NCBI GenBank assembly: GCA_025201705.1
Contig: MU616904.1
Span: forward strand, 1 to 32,769
Reading direction: 5' to 3'
Length of the DNA stretch: 32,769 nt
Source: Dissophora ornata
Lineage: Eukaryota > Mortierellomycota > Mortierellomycetes > Mortierellales > Mortierellaceae
Part shown: one piece after another, positions 10,039 through 22,180 of the stretch
Position numbering within the stretch: the stretch's first letter is position 1
Layout of the letters: each line of letters begins with the position of its first letter
The notes under the pieces: model-generated
What the model saw: the letters and a program-made list of their open reading frames with translations, nothing else
Told to the model about the DNA's origin: nothing
The model's database searches: none
Made by a program: the position numbers and the translations under genes

Positions 10039-11420
10039 TTTTTTTTGTAGCAGTTCGGATCGAGTGCGGGTTAGGATGGTGACGGATCAACAGGGAATTA
10101 GAGGTCAGGTAAGGCGATACTGTTGTGAGGTGGAACAGTGACAATGGAGCCTGATGAAGAAGAAAAGAGAAGAGGGAATAAGAAAGAAATACCACTGACA
10201 ATCTGACGCCGAGGCGTCCTTATGTACTCTTTTACACGGGGGCGACGAATGTTCGAATAGAGCTACAAAGTGTGCCGAAGTACAAACATGTAAACCAAAG
10301 GAGAACACGAGTCCAAGGGGAGCTTGCGTGCCATCCTGGTTGGCACTGTGCACGAGCAGCCTTTGGAAGGCAGGAGGGCTAGAAGGGGGATGTGCAGCAC
10401 ACATTCAGTTAATCATGCGTTGCTGCTATGGCCCCAAAAGACACCGCCCAAGCGCAAAATCGAGATCCAAATCGGAAAGTACCGCAGCTAACCTACACAT
10501 ACATAGTATGGTAGAACCCACTGTAATGTGTTCTCTTTGAGTGAGGCATCAAAGGTCCTCTGATTAAGGAGGGCCTGGGAAGGAGAACAATTTCTCCTTT
10601 GATTTCCATTTTGAGCAGAGAGGACGCGAAGGAGAGATGAAGCAGAAAGAGATGGTTCGGGAGAGAGCAAGAGAGGAATACCGGGGGAGGAGACAGACTT
10701 GAAGGGGGTCGACCCTGAGAAAACGAACAAACAGGCAGTGCAGAGGGGAGTGGCAAATGGAAAAGTTCAAGGGATGGACAAAGTTAAAGCAGGCAGGAAT
10801 ACATAGCTCGATAGAGTGTGTGGCATGCTATCACTTCTCGCATTGCCGGAAATAAGGGTGCGCTATGGACAAAGCCTAGGGGAGGAGAGGGAGAGAGTTT
10901 TGGCGCTTATTCTAGGGCGACTTCAACTTGCTGCTCATGGACCCTTCAATAGCACTTCAGCTTATCTTTGTATGTATGGAATTTGCGAGTTACATGTCCA
11001 AAGGGCTTACAGGTATCGTGTTAAATAATGAGGGAGCTGTGGAGTTTTTGAGATGGAGGTTTATTTAACAGCAACAAGGGACACAGGTATTTGTTTATGA
11101 CACTCACGAGCCGGCAGTGTTGAGTCATCGTCGACTTTTACCATTTTAGTGTCTTTTGCGTTGAACAGCCCCCTCTCTCCTTCAACGATCTCAACGACTT
11201 CCTGGCGTGCACGATATACAACTACCTACCAAAGCAATGCAAACGTAGCTTGTGCCTGAAGGAAAACTAGGCACAGAAAGGGCGCGTCGTAGATGTAAAA
11301 CAAAGGCTGCTTGAATCAGGCTACAATAGTGCAAGAAATGTCTACAAGGATATGCTATGAGTACTACTGGATATTTTATTGTTGCACGCCTCAAACGAGA
11401 TCATCGGAATCATGTTTTGT
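10039..11420. other. Intergenic, no recognisable gene
   Basis: About 1.4 kb separates the deacetylase start from the YIP1 stop, both on the minus strand. It should hold the deacetylase promoter and the YIP1 3' end. A minus-strand AATAAA (plus tttatt at about 11377) lies about 40 nt past the YIP1 stop. The short open frames have no family signature and I see no RNA gene. Confidence 0.5.
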
Positions 11421-12554
<1,134 letters not shown>

Positions 12555-13092
12555 GCTGTGTCTTTCTTCTTCCTTATGCTTCTGCTATTTGCGTCGAGAG
12601 TAGGTTCGTTGTTCCTGAGTCGTTGCCAAGACGATGCGGGCGCGTTAATGGGCGGAGCTGATTGATTGCGTGGGTCGTGTCTAGAGAATCCTTGCCGGCT
12701 CTTTTCCGTGTGCGTAAGACGGTGGAATGGTAGGGTTGATGGGTCGTTTGATGGAGACAAGGATGAGGGAGAGGGAGAGGAAGAGGAGGAGTGGGCGAAA
12801 CGGATGATGCGCTCGCAGCATGCCACGATTGCGATGTGACGCCACGGTCGATATCACGTGCTAGGAAGACAGAGCGGTCCGTCTCAATTCGCCTATTTGC
12901 TGTTCGCCTGTTTTCATGTGTGTTTATGAGTTGACAGCGGACACTGCTGCACTGGGCGCTTGTTGTCCTTCCCAAGTTCCCAAGAACACAAGAGCCGAAA
13001 GAAGCAAAAGGACACCGTCGTTTGCTCCTTCCATTCCAGCCCACTCCTCGCCACTCTACCCCGCTAACAACCACCCCATACTCACCTCACCG
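12555..13092. promoter_or_regulatory. Bidirectional promoter of YIP1 and FAD synthase, with CACGTG
   Basis: The two start codons are 538 bp apart and divergent. One palindromic CACGTG E-box lies at 12855-12860, about 300 bp from YIP1 and 235 bp from the FAD synthase start. The YIP1-proximal half has a purine-rich plus strand (about 12755-12795). The open frames crossing the region are low-complexity and I do not read them as genes. The promoter role is inferred from gene orientation. Confidence 0.45.
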
Positions 13093-15179
13093 ATGACAAG
13101 GGCCATGTCAGCACACGACCCTGCGCCTTTTGTCCAGAGGCACACCGAAGAGCAAGAGACCGTTGGACTCATCTGTAAGGAAGAGCCTTGCCTGGCCTTG
13201 CCTCAACCTCTCCGACAATTGACGCCCACGCCGCCTCGCGACTAACAAGCACTCGCTTTCCCTTTGTAGATGTCTCCACAGCCGCGGCCTTCAAGGACAT
13301 CGCCCTCACCCCTGCTCAGCCCACACGCTTCGCCATTGCTCGCTCCACACTCGTCTCCTCCGAATTCGACATAACCCGTGCAACAGCCGAGTTCTCTCGC
13401 GACTTTTCCCTCGTCTTTGTCATCTTGCTCGGCGATGCAGCTGGCCAACAATGCTCCATTACACAACAAGAGTCAGTCCTCGGAGCGATTGCAGATGCAT
13501 TCGGTCAGGATCTGTGGACTGCTAGCCAAAGCAACAGAGTGCACTGCCCCTCTGCCGATCGATCGCACCAACCGTTGGACGCGAACGGAGACCATGTTTC
13601 CCACGATACTTCCGATGCATTCAATAGTGCTCCATCAAAAGAGAAGCAGCTCTATTCTGGACGCACGCCCTGCAAAGGGGAGACACATTACATCCAGGTC
13701 CCTGGAAAGTCGCTGCTCCAGCCCGTGATCTCGGTTCATAATGTCCATACGTTGATCGAGCAAACTACGCTCGATCATTATACCCGATCGGACACCACGG
13801 CGATAGAGAATTCGAGCGAGCACAGCAGCAACTTGATCTCGGCTGTTCTGGATGCGCTCTACATGAGCCGGCCTTCGTTCGTCTCGCCGATCGATGGCTT
13901 CCAGGTGATGCGAGATGTGTACCGCCTTGTGGCCCTTGCCGATGAATACGATCATAGTTTGAATAATTCTGGCAACAAGGACCAATTGAGCGCAATTGCA
14001 ACCGCCACTTCGATGCCGTTGACTGCGGACTCGAAATTAATTCGCGAGAGAGACCAACAGTGCTGGAAGAGCGTCCGCCATGCTGTTCAGGTCATCGAAG
14101 AAGCCTTACAGCGCTATGGGTGCGTATATACACAGCCCCCCCTTGCTCATGATTGCGCAAAGACAATGGCTTGTCTCGTGTACAGCCCTGACGAGTTGCA
14201 TCTGGCTGACAGCTATCTTTCCCTACATTGCTTTTATCCTTCAGACCTCAAGGCATCGCACTCTCATTTAATGGAGGCAAGGACTGCACTGTCATTTTAC
14301 ACCTCTATGTTGCTGTGCTCTACAAGATACTCGGATCAGAGCTAGATAGGCTTCCTAACTCGACAACTTCAACCGATACCCCTCACCAACAACATTCTAC
14401 AAGCCATCGGCAACACTATCCCGTCCATTCGATCTATGTCACACACAAGAACCCGTTTGGTCAAGTAGAGCGATTTGTGGACGACGAAATTGAGCGGTAC
14501 AACTTGGACCTGCTCAGGATACCTGGGCCTATGAAAAAGGCCCTCGGGGAGTATCATGAGTTGAAGAGTGATATCGTGGCTATCATGGTTGGAACACGGC
14601 GCGATGATCCTCATGGAGGTATGGAACGCAAGCATCACGGCAGCAGAGACATCACCCCCACCCAATGCATCGGATAGTCAACTGACTTCAAATTCTTGAT
14701 CTGCTCTTACTTTAGGTCCCTTGAAGCCATTCACGCCAACAGATCCCTCATGGCCTCCATTCATGCGAATCCATCCAATCTTGGATTGGACATACCACGA
14801 TATCTGGACGTTCCTGAGATCGGTCAATGTTCCATACTGTGGGCTATATGACCTCGGATATACATCGCTTGGAGGTCGGGATGATACATTCCCTAACCCG
14901 CAGTTGAGAAGACTGAGCATTGGTCCGTCCTTTGACAGCGCAGTAATGGCATGCGGAAAGGCACACAGTGCTAATTCTGCCCCTGAATCAATTGCCGCCT
15001 CCGCACAGGAAAATGGCGATGATGATAGCAACGACAACATCAACAACAAAAAAGCGCACATGTTGAAGGAACTTATTCAGGTGGACAAGACGCTGGATCG
15101 ATTAGAGGAGACATTTTTGTTTGGACCAGCGTGGAAGCTGGCTGGAGGGGAGAGTGAGCGCTGTGGGCGGGCGAAATGA
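13093..15179 (+). CDS. FAD1: FAD synthase (FMN adenylyltransferase) with degenerate MoCF-like N-terminal domain
   Basis: Exons are 13093-13174, 13270-14119, 14245-14618 and 14716-15179, giving 589 residues. The enzyme makes FAD from FMN and ATP. The C-terminal half is the PAPS-reductase-like FADS domain: [10 protein letters not shown] (residues 316-325, ATP-binding loop), [59 protein letters not shown], and the terminal [15 protein letters not shown]. Residues 1-300 match in order the molybdopterin-binding-like half of human FLAD1: [20 protein letters not shown] stands where FLAD1 has its GGIGPTHDDVT loop, followed by [11 protein letters not shown] and PVISVHNVH. The first strand (GDEILKG) and the GPT-DD residues are absent. 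Start uses the first ATG; a second in-frame ATG lies at 13105. RidA follows 166 bp downstream on the same strand. The FADS assignment is firm; MoCF ancestry is by visual alignment. Confidence 0.92.
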
Positions 15180-15210
15180 GTCGATGATGTATTGTTTGCA
15201 TGCTTGCGTT

Positions 15211-15218
15211 TCGAATAA
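15211..15218 (+). terminator. Candidate AATAAA polyadenylation signal of FAD synthase
   Basis: An AATAAA lies about 33 nt after the FAD synthase stop, in the 166-bp gap before RidA. That supports separate transcripts for the two genes. Confidence 0.35.
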
Positions 15219-15345
15219 ATGGTGACTTGCGCGTCCATGCGGTTGTGACGCGTGAAATGGCGCGATAAATGGCTTCAATCAAATTGCCCACGACGTTTTA
15301 CCTTTTTAATCTTTACTCAACTCCACTCATTCCTCATCAGCAATC

Positions 15346-16143
15346 ATGGCCACCGTTCACAAAATCGTCCATACCGAGAATGCACCCGCTGCCCTTGGCC
15401 CTTACTGTAAGCAGCTACGCATCTCGTTGTAGGAGAATGCAGGCAATGCAAACCTTGAAGTGACCTGTTCGCCGTTGGTTCCCACGCTCACCAACTTGAC
15501 GATTTCTCCCATGACTACAGCCCAGGCCGTTGTTGCCAACGGCTTTGTCTTCTGCTCGGGATCAGTTGGCGTTAACCCCAAGACCGGCCTCGTCTCTGCG
15601 GGCGTTGAGGCTCAGACCGTAAGTTGTAGAGATCAGAAAGGAGCCCGCTATGATTTACGTGTAGATGAATGCAGATCAATGACTCATTTTATTCGACGCG
15701 GGACGTGATAATTAATCCATTACCCGTCATCGCTGACGATTCTTTTAAACTCCTTTTATTAACACGGATGTCAACTACTTGACATATCAATAAACACAGG
15801 AGCAAGTCTTTGCCAACCTTGGCGCTATCCTCCAGGCATCGAACTCTTCCTTTGCACAGGTCGTCAAGACCACCGTGTTCTTGAAGGATCTTAATGACTT
15901 TGCTACCGTCAACAAGATCTATGCCACGGTAAATATTCCAAAACAAACCATAGTATATTTTCCAGCTACAAGTTCACAAACTTCTTAGCGAGGGGGAAAA
16001 GGGATGCTCATACCAATTGTTTTTTTAATGTTTTTTTTTAGAAAATGGGTGGTGCTCTTCCTGCCCGTGCATGCGTCGAGGTTGCCCGTCTTCCCTTGGA
16101 TGTTCTTGTCGAGATCGAGTGCACTGCTACCGTCTCTGCTTAA
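15346..16143 (+). CDS. RIDA: RidA (YjgF/YER057c/UK114) reactive imine deaminase
   Basis: Exons are 15346-15406, 15521-15618, 15800-15928 and 16042-16143, giving 129 residues, the usual family length. RidA hydrolyses reactive 2-aminoacrylate and related imines released by PLP enzymes, as a homotrimer with active sites between subunits. Family blocks in order are APAALGPY, SQAVVANGFVFCSGSVGVNP, LGAILQASNSSFAQVVKTTV, FLKDLNDFATVN and the signature GGALPARACVEVARLPLDVL. Arg105 is the catalytic arginine. No organelle-targeting extension is present, so this is likely the cytosolic form (Hmf1-like rather than Mmf1). A plausible AATAAA signal lies at about 16204-16209. The model is complete and unambiguous. 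Confidence 0.96.
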
Positions 16144-16462
16144 GCATGTAAATAGCATAAGTATAAAGAAGTTGGTTGCAGTAGTCGAGCTACGGCCTTT
16201 TACAATAAAATCAACCATAAATTGGAAACAAGCTGGTCGTTAGTGGGTACTCATAGCATGGCTATTAGTTCATGCATGGCAATTGCTATCAGATACGCAG
16301 CACAGCACTCGACGCTGAATGTTCTCACACAGGTACAAATTGGTGGCGAATAACGTGACCGCTAGTATCTCCCGACCATTGAGCGCAATATAAACATTTT
16401 TTTTTTGTTTATTTCTCAGTTGAACTCCACACATCTCCACCGAATCGCTTTTTCGACCAGGA
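16144..16462. promoter_or_regulatory. RidA 3' flank and promoter of the F-box/JmjC gene, TATA-like at 16387-16395
   Basis: The 319-bp gap has AATAAA for RidA near 16204 and a TATA-like AATATAAAC about 70 nt before the JmjC ATG, followed by a T-run (16397-16407). No open frame is convincing. Confidence 0.4.
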
Positions 16463-18435
16463 ATGCCGACTCACGAAGCACCTTCGACCTCCAGACAGCC
16501 GCCAGCCAAGAGGCAGCGTTTCATTATCCGCCATGAGAAGCCGAAAATTACCACGAGGCACATCATGTCGCTTCAACACCCGCTCGGTATCAAGCCCCTT
16601 GGCAACTACTACATGGACGCCACTCGTCCCGATTTCCCCGGATCCTGTCGTGGTCCTTCCCTCGGTCGACTCTCCCGCCTCACCGACGAAATCATTATGG
16701 AAATCCTCTACCTCTTATCACCACAGGAACTCTTGACGCTCGGAGCAGCGTCCAGAGTGCTGTACGGCCTGACCCACCTAGACGATATTTGGAAGACTCT
16801 AACGATCGAACGGTTCAGGGGCGACTGGGAGTGGCAGGATGATACCTGGAGAGCTACATTCCTGAAGCGATCGGACCCTAATTACGACACGTCCATGATC
16901 CTTGAGAACCGGGAGCCGTTAAAGTTGAAGACGTTTTATTCGGATGTACTCTTTCAACCGTTTTATTGTGCCGCCATTGGTATGGAGCCTTATACGAGCG
17001 TCGAAAACATTGACCGACGATCTGGGCTGACATTGGAGCAATTTGTTGATGAATACGAAAAACCGGGCAAACCTGTGATTATTACGGATGGAGCACAACA
17101 TTGGCCCGCAAGGACGAAATGGTCAACAGAGTATTTCTTGAAAAGGTGGCCAGAGGCCGTAATGAGAGCCGAGTCAGTGGATATGACGATGACGAACTAT
17201 TTCAAGTATGCAGCAGGTACCAAGGATGAGAGTCCATTGTATCTGTTCGATAAGAAATTTGGAGAGCGATGCGACGGGATTCTGGACGAGATGGAGGTGC
17301 CCGAGTACTTTCGAGAGGACTTTTTTGGGATGATGGGAAAGGAGAAAAGGCCGGATTACCGATGGATCATTGTTGGTCCTGCTAGATCTGGATCGACCTT
17401 TCACAAGGTAAGCGTGCAACGTGCTTGCTTGCACCTAAATCGTTTTTATTCTGCTCAAAAGAGTATGGAGCGTCAATGTACTGAACGACCTTGCTTGCTC
17501 GCTTTTCACCAGGACCCGAATGCGACCTCTGCATGGAACGCTGTCATTACAGGCTCCAAAAAGTGGATCATGTTTCCACCTCACATTCTGCCTCCAGGAG
17601 TCTTTACCAACGAAGGTAAAATTTCTGTTTGGGAATTTCATATCGCATTGTGCAGCAGCGCGCAGTGAAAGGAGATATTTATGTTGTTGTCTTTTTCGTG
17701 CCCCAAATAGATGAATCTGAAGTAACGTCCCCCGTATCACTTATGGAATGGTTCAGTAACTTTTACGCCTCAACCCAATTCCCGGATGATCCCTCTGAAC
17801 ATCCTCTAGAGGGTATCTGTCGTGAGGGCGAGATCATGTTTGTGCCCCGAGGCTGGTGGCACGCTGTCGTAAATCTGGAGGATTGTATCGCCGTCACTCA
17901 AAATTATGTTGGATCGCAGAACCTGAAAGAGACCATGCAGTTCTTGTACCTAAAGCGGGATCAAGTCTCGGGCGTTGCGGATGAGCGGAGAGAAGGGCTT
18001 TATGAAGAGTTCAGTGAAGCGTTCTTTAACAGCAACTGGACTCTTGACAACAATCCTGAGGTTGAGTGTGCTGAGAAGAAGGGCAAGGAAGATTCAAGTG
18101 AGGAGGAGGAAACACAAGAAGTGTTGAGTGAGGAGGAGATGCAAAAGCGGAGACATTTGATGGAGCTGTGGGTCAAGTACGAGAAAGAAATCGAAAAGTT
18201 GGCCAGGGCGGTCAAGAGATGTAAAGGCGATCAGGTTCAGACGGAGGGCGCACCGGAGCAGCTGTCGTTCTGGGAACAGGCTAAGCTGGGGACTGGTGCG
18301 ATGCACAAGGCTGTGGGGGAAGAAAACTCTATCGAGGCTGAACCTTCCTCCGGGTTCACGTTCGGGTTCACGTTTGGGGGTGGTGAAGAGGATGAGGAGG
18401 AAAACGAGAACGAGAGTGAGGTAGAAGCGGCTTAA
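16463..18435 (+). CDS. F-box and JmjC-domain protein (JMJD6-type 2-oxoglutarate oxygenase)
   Basis: Exons are 16463-17407, 17513-17615 and 17711-18435, giving 590 residues. An NLS-like PAKRQRF (residues 14-20) is followed by an F-box (about 69-115: LSRLTDEIIMEIL, then HLDDIW) and by the JmjC domain from about residue 195 (KPVIITDGAQHWPA). The facial triad is present: His314-x-Asp316 in GSTFHKDPNATSAW, and His400 in PRGWWHAVVN. The 2OG-anchoring region GSKKWIMFPP is also kept. Block order matches human JMJD6 (a lysyl hydroxylase) and plant F-box JmjC proteins such as JMJ21. The F-box would recruit SKP1 and could link the oxygenase to an SCF ubiquitin ligase. The tail is acidic with a duplicated FTFGFTFG. 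Intron 1 sits between the His and the Asp of the HxD motif, is 105 nt and has no in-frame stop. The substrate is unknown. Confidence 0.92.
17408..17512 (+). other. In-frame, stop-free intron flanked by direct repeats
   Basis: This JmjC-gene intron has donor GTAAGC and acceptor ACCAG, a length of 105 nt (35 codons) and no stop in the reading frame. TTTCACAAGG spans the exon 1/donor boundary (17399-17408), and TTTCACCAGG spans the acceptor/exon 2 boundary (17504-17513). Retention would insert 35 residues but again place FHQ before Asp, re-creating an HxD motif. Confidence 0.75.
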
Positions 18436-18657
18436 AATAAACATCATCCATACCCATTCGTTTTCGCACAAGTCGCCACGGTTGTAATCGATTTCAAGAG
18501 TGGTGAAGACTTGCATATGTCAACCAGATCGCGTGTCGTGGCAGTCACCCACAGCTTTCTGATGCACATTCCCCCAACGTTTGTAGAATATCTCTCTCAA
18601 CCCTTTTTTTTTGTCCTTCCGATCCACACCCTTTTTCTCATCGACATCTGATTCAAC
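18436..18657. promoter_or_regulatory. Short gap between the JmjC gene and OPI3
   Basis: Only 222 bp separate the JmjC stop from the OPI3 ATG. AATAAA overlaps the first bases after the JmjC stop (about 18437-18443). A CATATG E-box-type hexamer lies at about 18513-18518, and pyrimidine-rich leader sequence precedes the ATG. I see no clear match to the yeast inositol-sensitive element. Confidence 0.3.
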
Positions 18658-20230
18658 ATGGACGTGCCTACTTCATACGACCCCACTTTGGCTAGCATGC
18701 AGTCGCCCGAGTTCATCGCGTTTCTGTGGAGCAAGATCAACATGCCAACATGCCAGGTCGCCATCTGTAAGAGCCATGCTGAAACCCCGCCTCTTTTTGT
18801 TACCTTATTTATCTTTTTTTAAACGTGTACTTCATGGATCATGGTTCTGAGAGCTACCAGGCCAGGATATCGCGGAAGACGCGGCTCAGGGGACAATGGT
18901 GGTCAATGGAAGAAGGATAGCGATCGGCTGGTTGCTGGCGCTGTTGCCTTCATTATGGACGCTGGGAAAATAATGGGGAGGAACTGGTCTTTTTTTAAAG
19001 GATAATGGAATGCTAATCAAATTCGTAAACCTTCCTCGACACCAACAACATTTCTAGGGGCCATGATGCTTCACGTCGCCAACTACAACCTTACGGCGCG
19101 TTACGAGTATAATACCCACCAGTTCACCAAGGTAAAAGAGGGAGTGGTTTATAATGATCAAATCGATCACGACAGCGTGCATCAGACGAAAGGGAATCAT
19201 CTCCACGTGATTGCATCCTTTCGCTTTGTTTTCTACGCCTCTCCCTCCCCCACAAAAAAAAAAAAAAGATAATGGATTGCTGACGATTTCTCCCTCTTGT
19301 TGTTTACATCTTCTGTTTCTGCTTTATCTTCAAAAAAAGACTATCGGAAAGAATGCGGTCTACGTTTACGCTGTCTATTTGATCCTTAGCGCCCTGGTTC
19401 GTGATCATTTTATTCACTTGGCTGTCGGTCCCGATGCCGGATCTGTAGGTTTTTTTTTTTTTTTTTTTTGTTGAATCAGAGAACGCATTATGATCTGTAT
19501 TCTCCACCCGCATACACGCGCTCCATGAAACCTCAACCCTTCGTTTTTTCTATTGTTAGTTTGTCATCTTCCCTGCGGCAGCCGCAACGATTATCGGAGC
19601 TTCCTGCTTCGTCCTTGGCGCGCTCCTCAACCTCTGGACCTTGAAGGTAAGAGCCATGACAGGAAGAAAGAGAGAGAGAGAGAGAAAAAAAACCACAGAT
19701 CGGTGTAGAAATATTAAGGAACTCTCTCCCACGACTAAACTTCTCATTGTCTTCTCTGTCTTCAAGTCTCTCGGAATCAAGGGAATGTATAACGGTGACA
19801 GCTTTGGTTTCTTGTTCGACGCCCCCGTAAGTCAAAAGCTGCCTTTTGCTCGACAGAATACGTTTCGTTTTTTTTTCTTACTCTCCAAAAACAGCTCTAC
19901 GTATTGACAATTTGATGTTTTGCTCTACCGTTACGTTTAGGTCATGGATGGTCCTTACAAGTACTTTAGCGACCCCCAGTACGTTGGCACGACCCTGTCG
20001 CTTGTTGGAACCGCCGTCTACTACCAGTCCATCGTCGGCTACATCTTGGCCGTGGACATGTACATCATTTTCTGGGTCTCGGTCATGTTCTTTGAGGTAA
20101 AAACGAAGCAGTTCCTTCAATCTTTCTGCTTGTGTAAGAGGTTTTGACAATGTTTGTTAACGCTATTCACATTTGTTTATAGGGTCCTCACATGAGACGC
20201 ATCTACTCTCAAAAGAAGAAGCCCGAGTAA
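18658..20230 (+). CDS. OPI3: Phosphatidyl-N-methylethanolamine N-methyltransferase (OPI3/PEMT)
   Basis: Exons are 18658-18766, 19058-19131, 19340-19444, 19560-19646, 19767-19826, 19941-20096 and 20183-20230, giving 212 residues (yeast Opi3 has 206). The enzyme carries out the last SAM-dependent methylations from phosphatidylethanolamine to phosphatidylcholine in the ER membrane. Family blocks are ANYNLTARYEYNTH, the hydrophobic spans AVYVYAVYLILSAL and IFPAAAATIIGASCFVLGA, LGIKGMYNGDSFGFLFDAPV, the SAM-binding DGPYKYFSDPQYVGTTLS (GPY at 149-151) and the C-terminal EGPHMRRIYSQKKKPE. The short Lys-rich end is typical of an ER membrane protein. Seven exons, two of them 60 nt or shorter, all keep phase and rebuild the family sequence. 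Introns 2 and 3 carry long A or T runs. Confidence 0.93.
19450..19469 (+). repeat. Poly(T) run of about 20 in OPI3 intron 3
   Basis: A homopolymer T tract begins six bases after the donor GTAGGT of intron 3. It is a simple repeat and likely variable in length. Confidence 0.9.
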
Positions 20231-20620
20231 ACAATAGCAGCCAGATATTATCGCCGTGAAAAAAAAAAAAAAAAAAAAAAAGGCAGATGGTCCTGAAAAT
20301 CTGACACACAGTTGGAAGGTAATTTCGTCCTTTTTATTATTTTCGACAGAGCAAAGACGAACGAATGCAATTAGAATACAGGGATAAAACAAATGACAAA
20401 ACGTTTGGAAAAAGAAAGAAGCAGAGAAGGAGCGACGAGATAGAGATATAAAATGAGGTTGGAAAGGTGGTCGACGGAATTAGAGACGAGCGAGCATCGG
20501 CGTCATATCTAGCTGGCATATCTATTGACAAGGGAAAATGGAAATAGTAAGAATAAGAAACTACAGCAAGGAACATGAATCACCTCCAATTACTGGGCTG
20601 CTAGACATCTCAAGTGAGTC
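20231..20620. terminator. Convergent 3' region of OPI3 and UBE2E-type gene, with poly(A) run
   Basis: The 390-bp region lies between two stop codons. It begins with a run of 23 A (20259-20281), only 29 nt after the OPI3 stop. A minus-strand AATAAA-like signal (plus tttatt near 20333) is about 290 nt past the UBE2E-type stop. No open frame here shows conservation. Confidence 0.45.
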
Positions 20621-21786
<1,166 letters not shown>

Positions 21787-22180
21787 TTAGTGTTTTCGGA
21801 TTTATGGAAAGGAGGTGGCGAGGCTGGACAAGTGCTGCGCTGGGAGGAACGCAGATTCAAAGGGAGAAAGGGGTGGATTGGAGGATAAAGTAGAGAGGGT
21901 AATGAGGTGATGAAGGGAGGAGGAATGAAGTGCAAGTTGCAGTGGAACTTTTGAAAAATAATCCAAATAATCATCCAGGTCATGTGATCTTCAAACATCG
22001 CACCTGCTACATCGCCATTTCCCTGTGGTCCCCACACACAAACACACCGTTTTTGCAGTTGAAGGATAGACAATTGCACAACAACCATTTCTTTGTTTGT
22101 TTCGATTTTGGGCCATTCAAGCTAGTAAGTTGATTGGGGAAAAGTTTATACATTTTTTGAAGGAGAACAAAACAATAAAC
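21787..22180. other. Promoter of the UBE2E-type gene and 3' flank of eS6
   Basis: The 394-bp stretch lies between two minus-strand genes. Its UBE2E-proximal part is purine-rich on the plus strand (pyrimidine-rich in the transcript), like other leaders here. I see no clear TATA box and no coding potential. Confidence 0.4.

Noticed and set aside
15180..15345. FAD synthase and RidA as a co-transcribed pair
   Set aside because: An AATAAA and a 166-bp gap separate them; proximity alone does not support a shared transcript in a fungus.
20259..20281. Poly(A) run after OPI3 as evidence of a processed retrocopy
   Set aside because: OPI3 has six introns with intact splice sites, so it was not made from mRNA.
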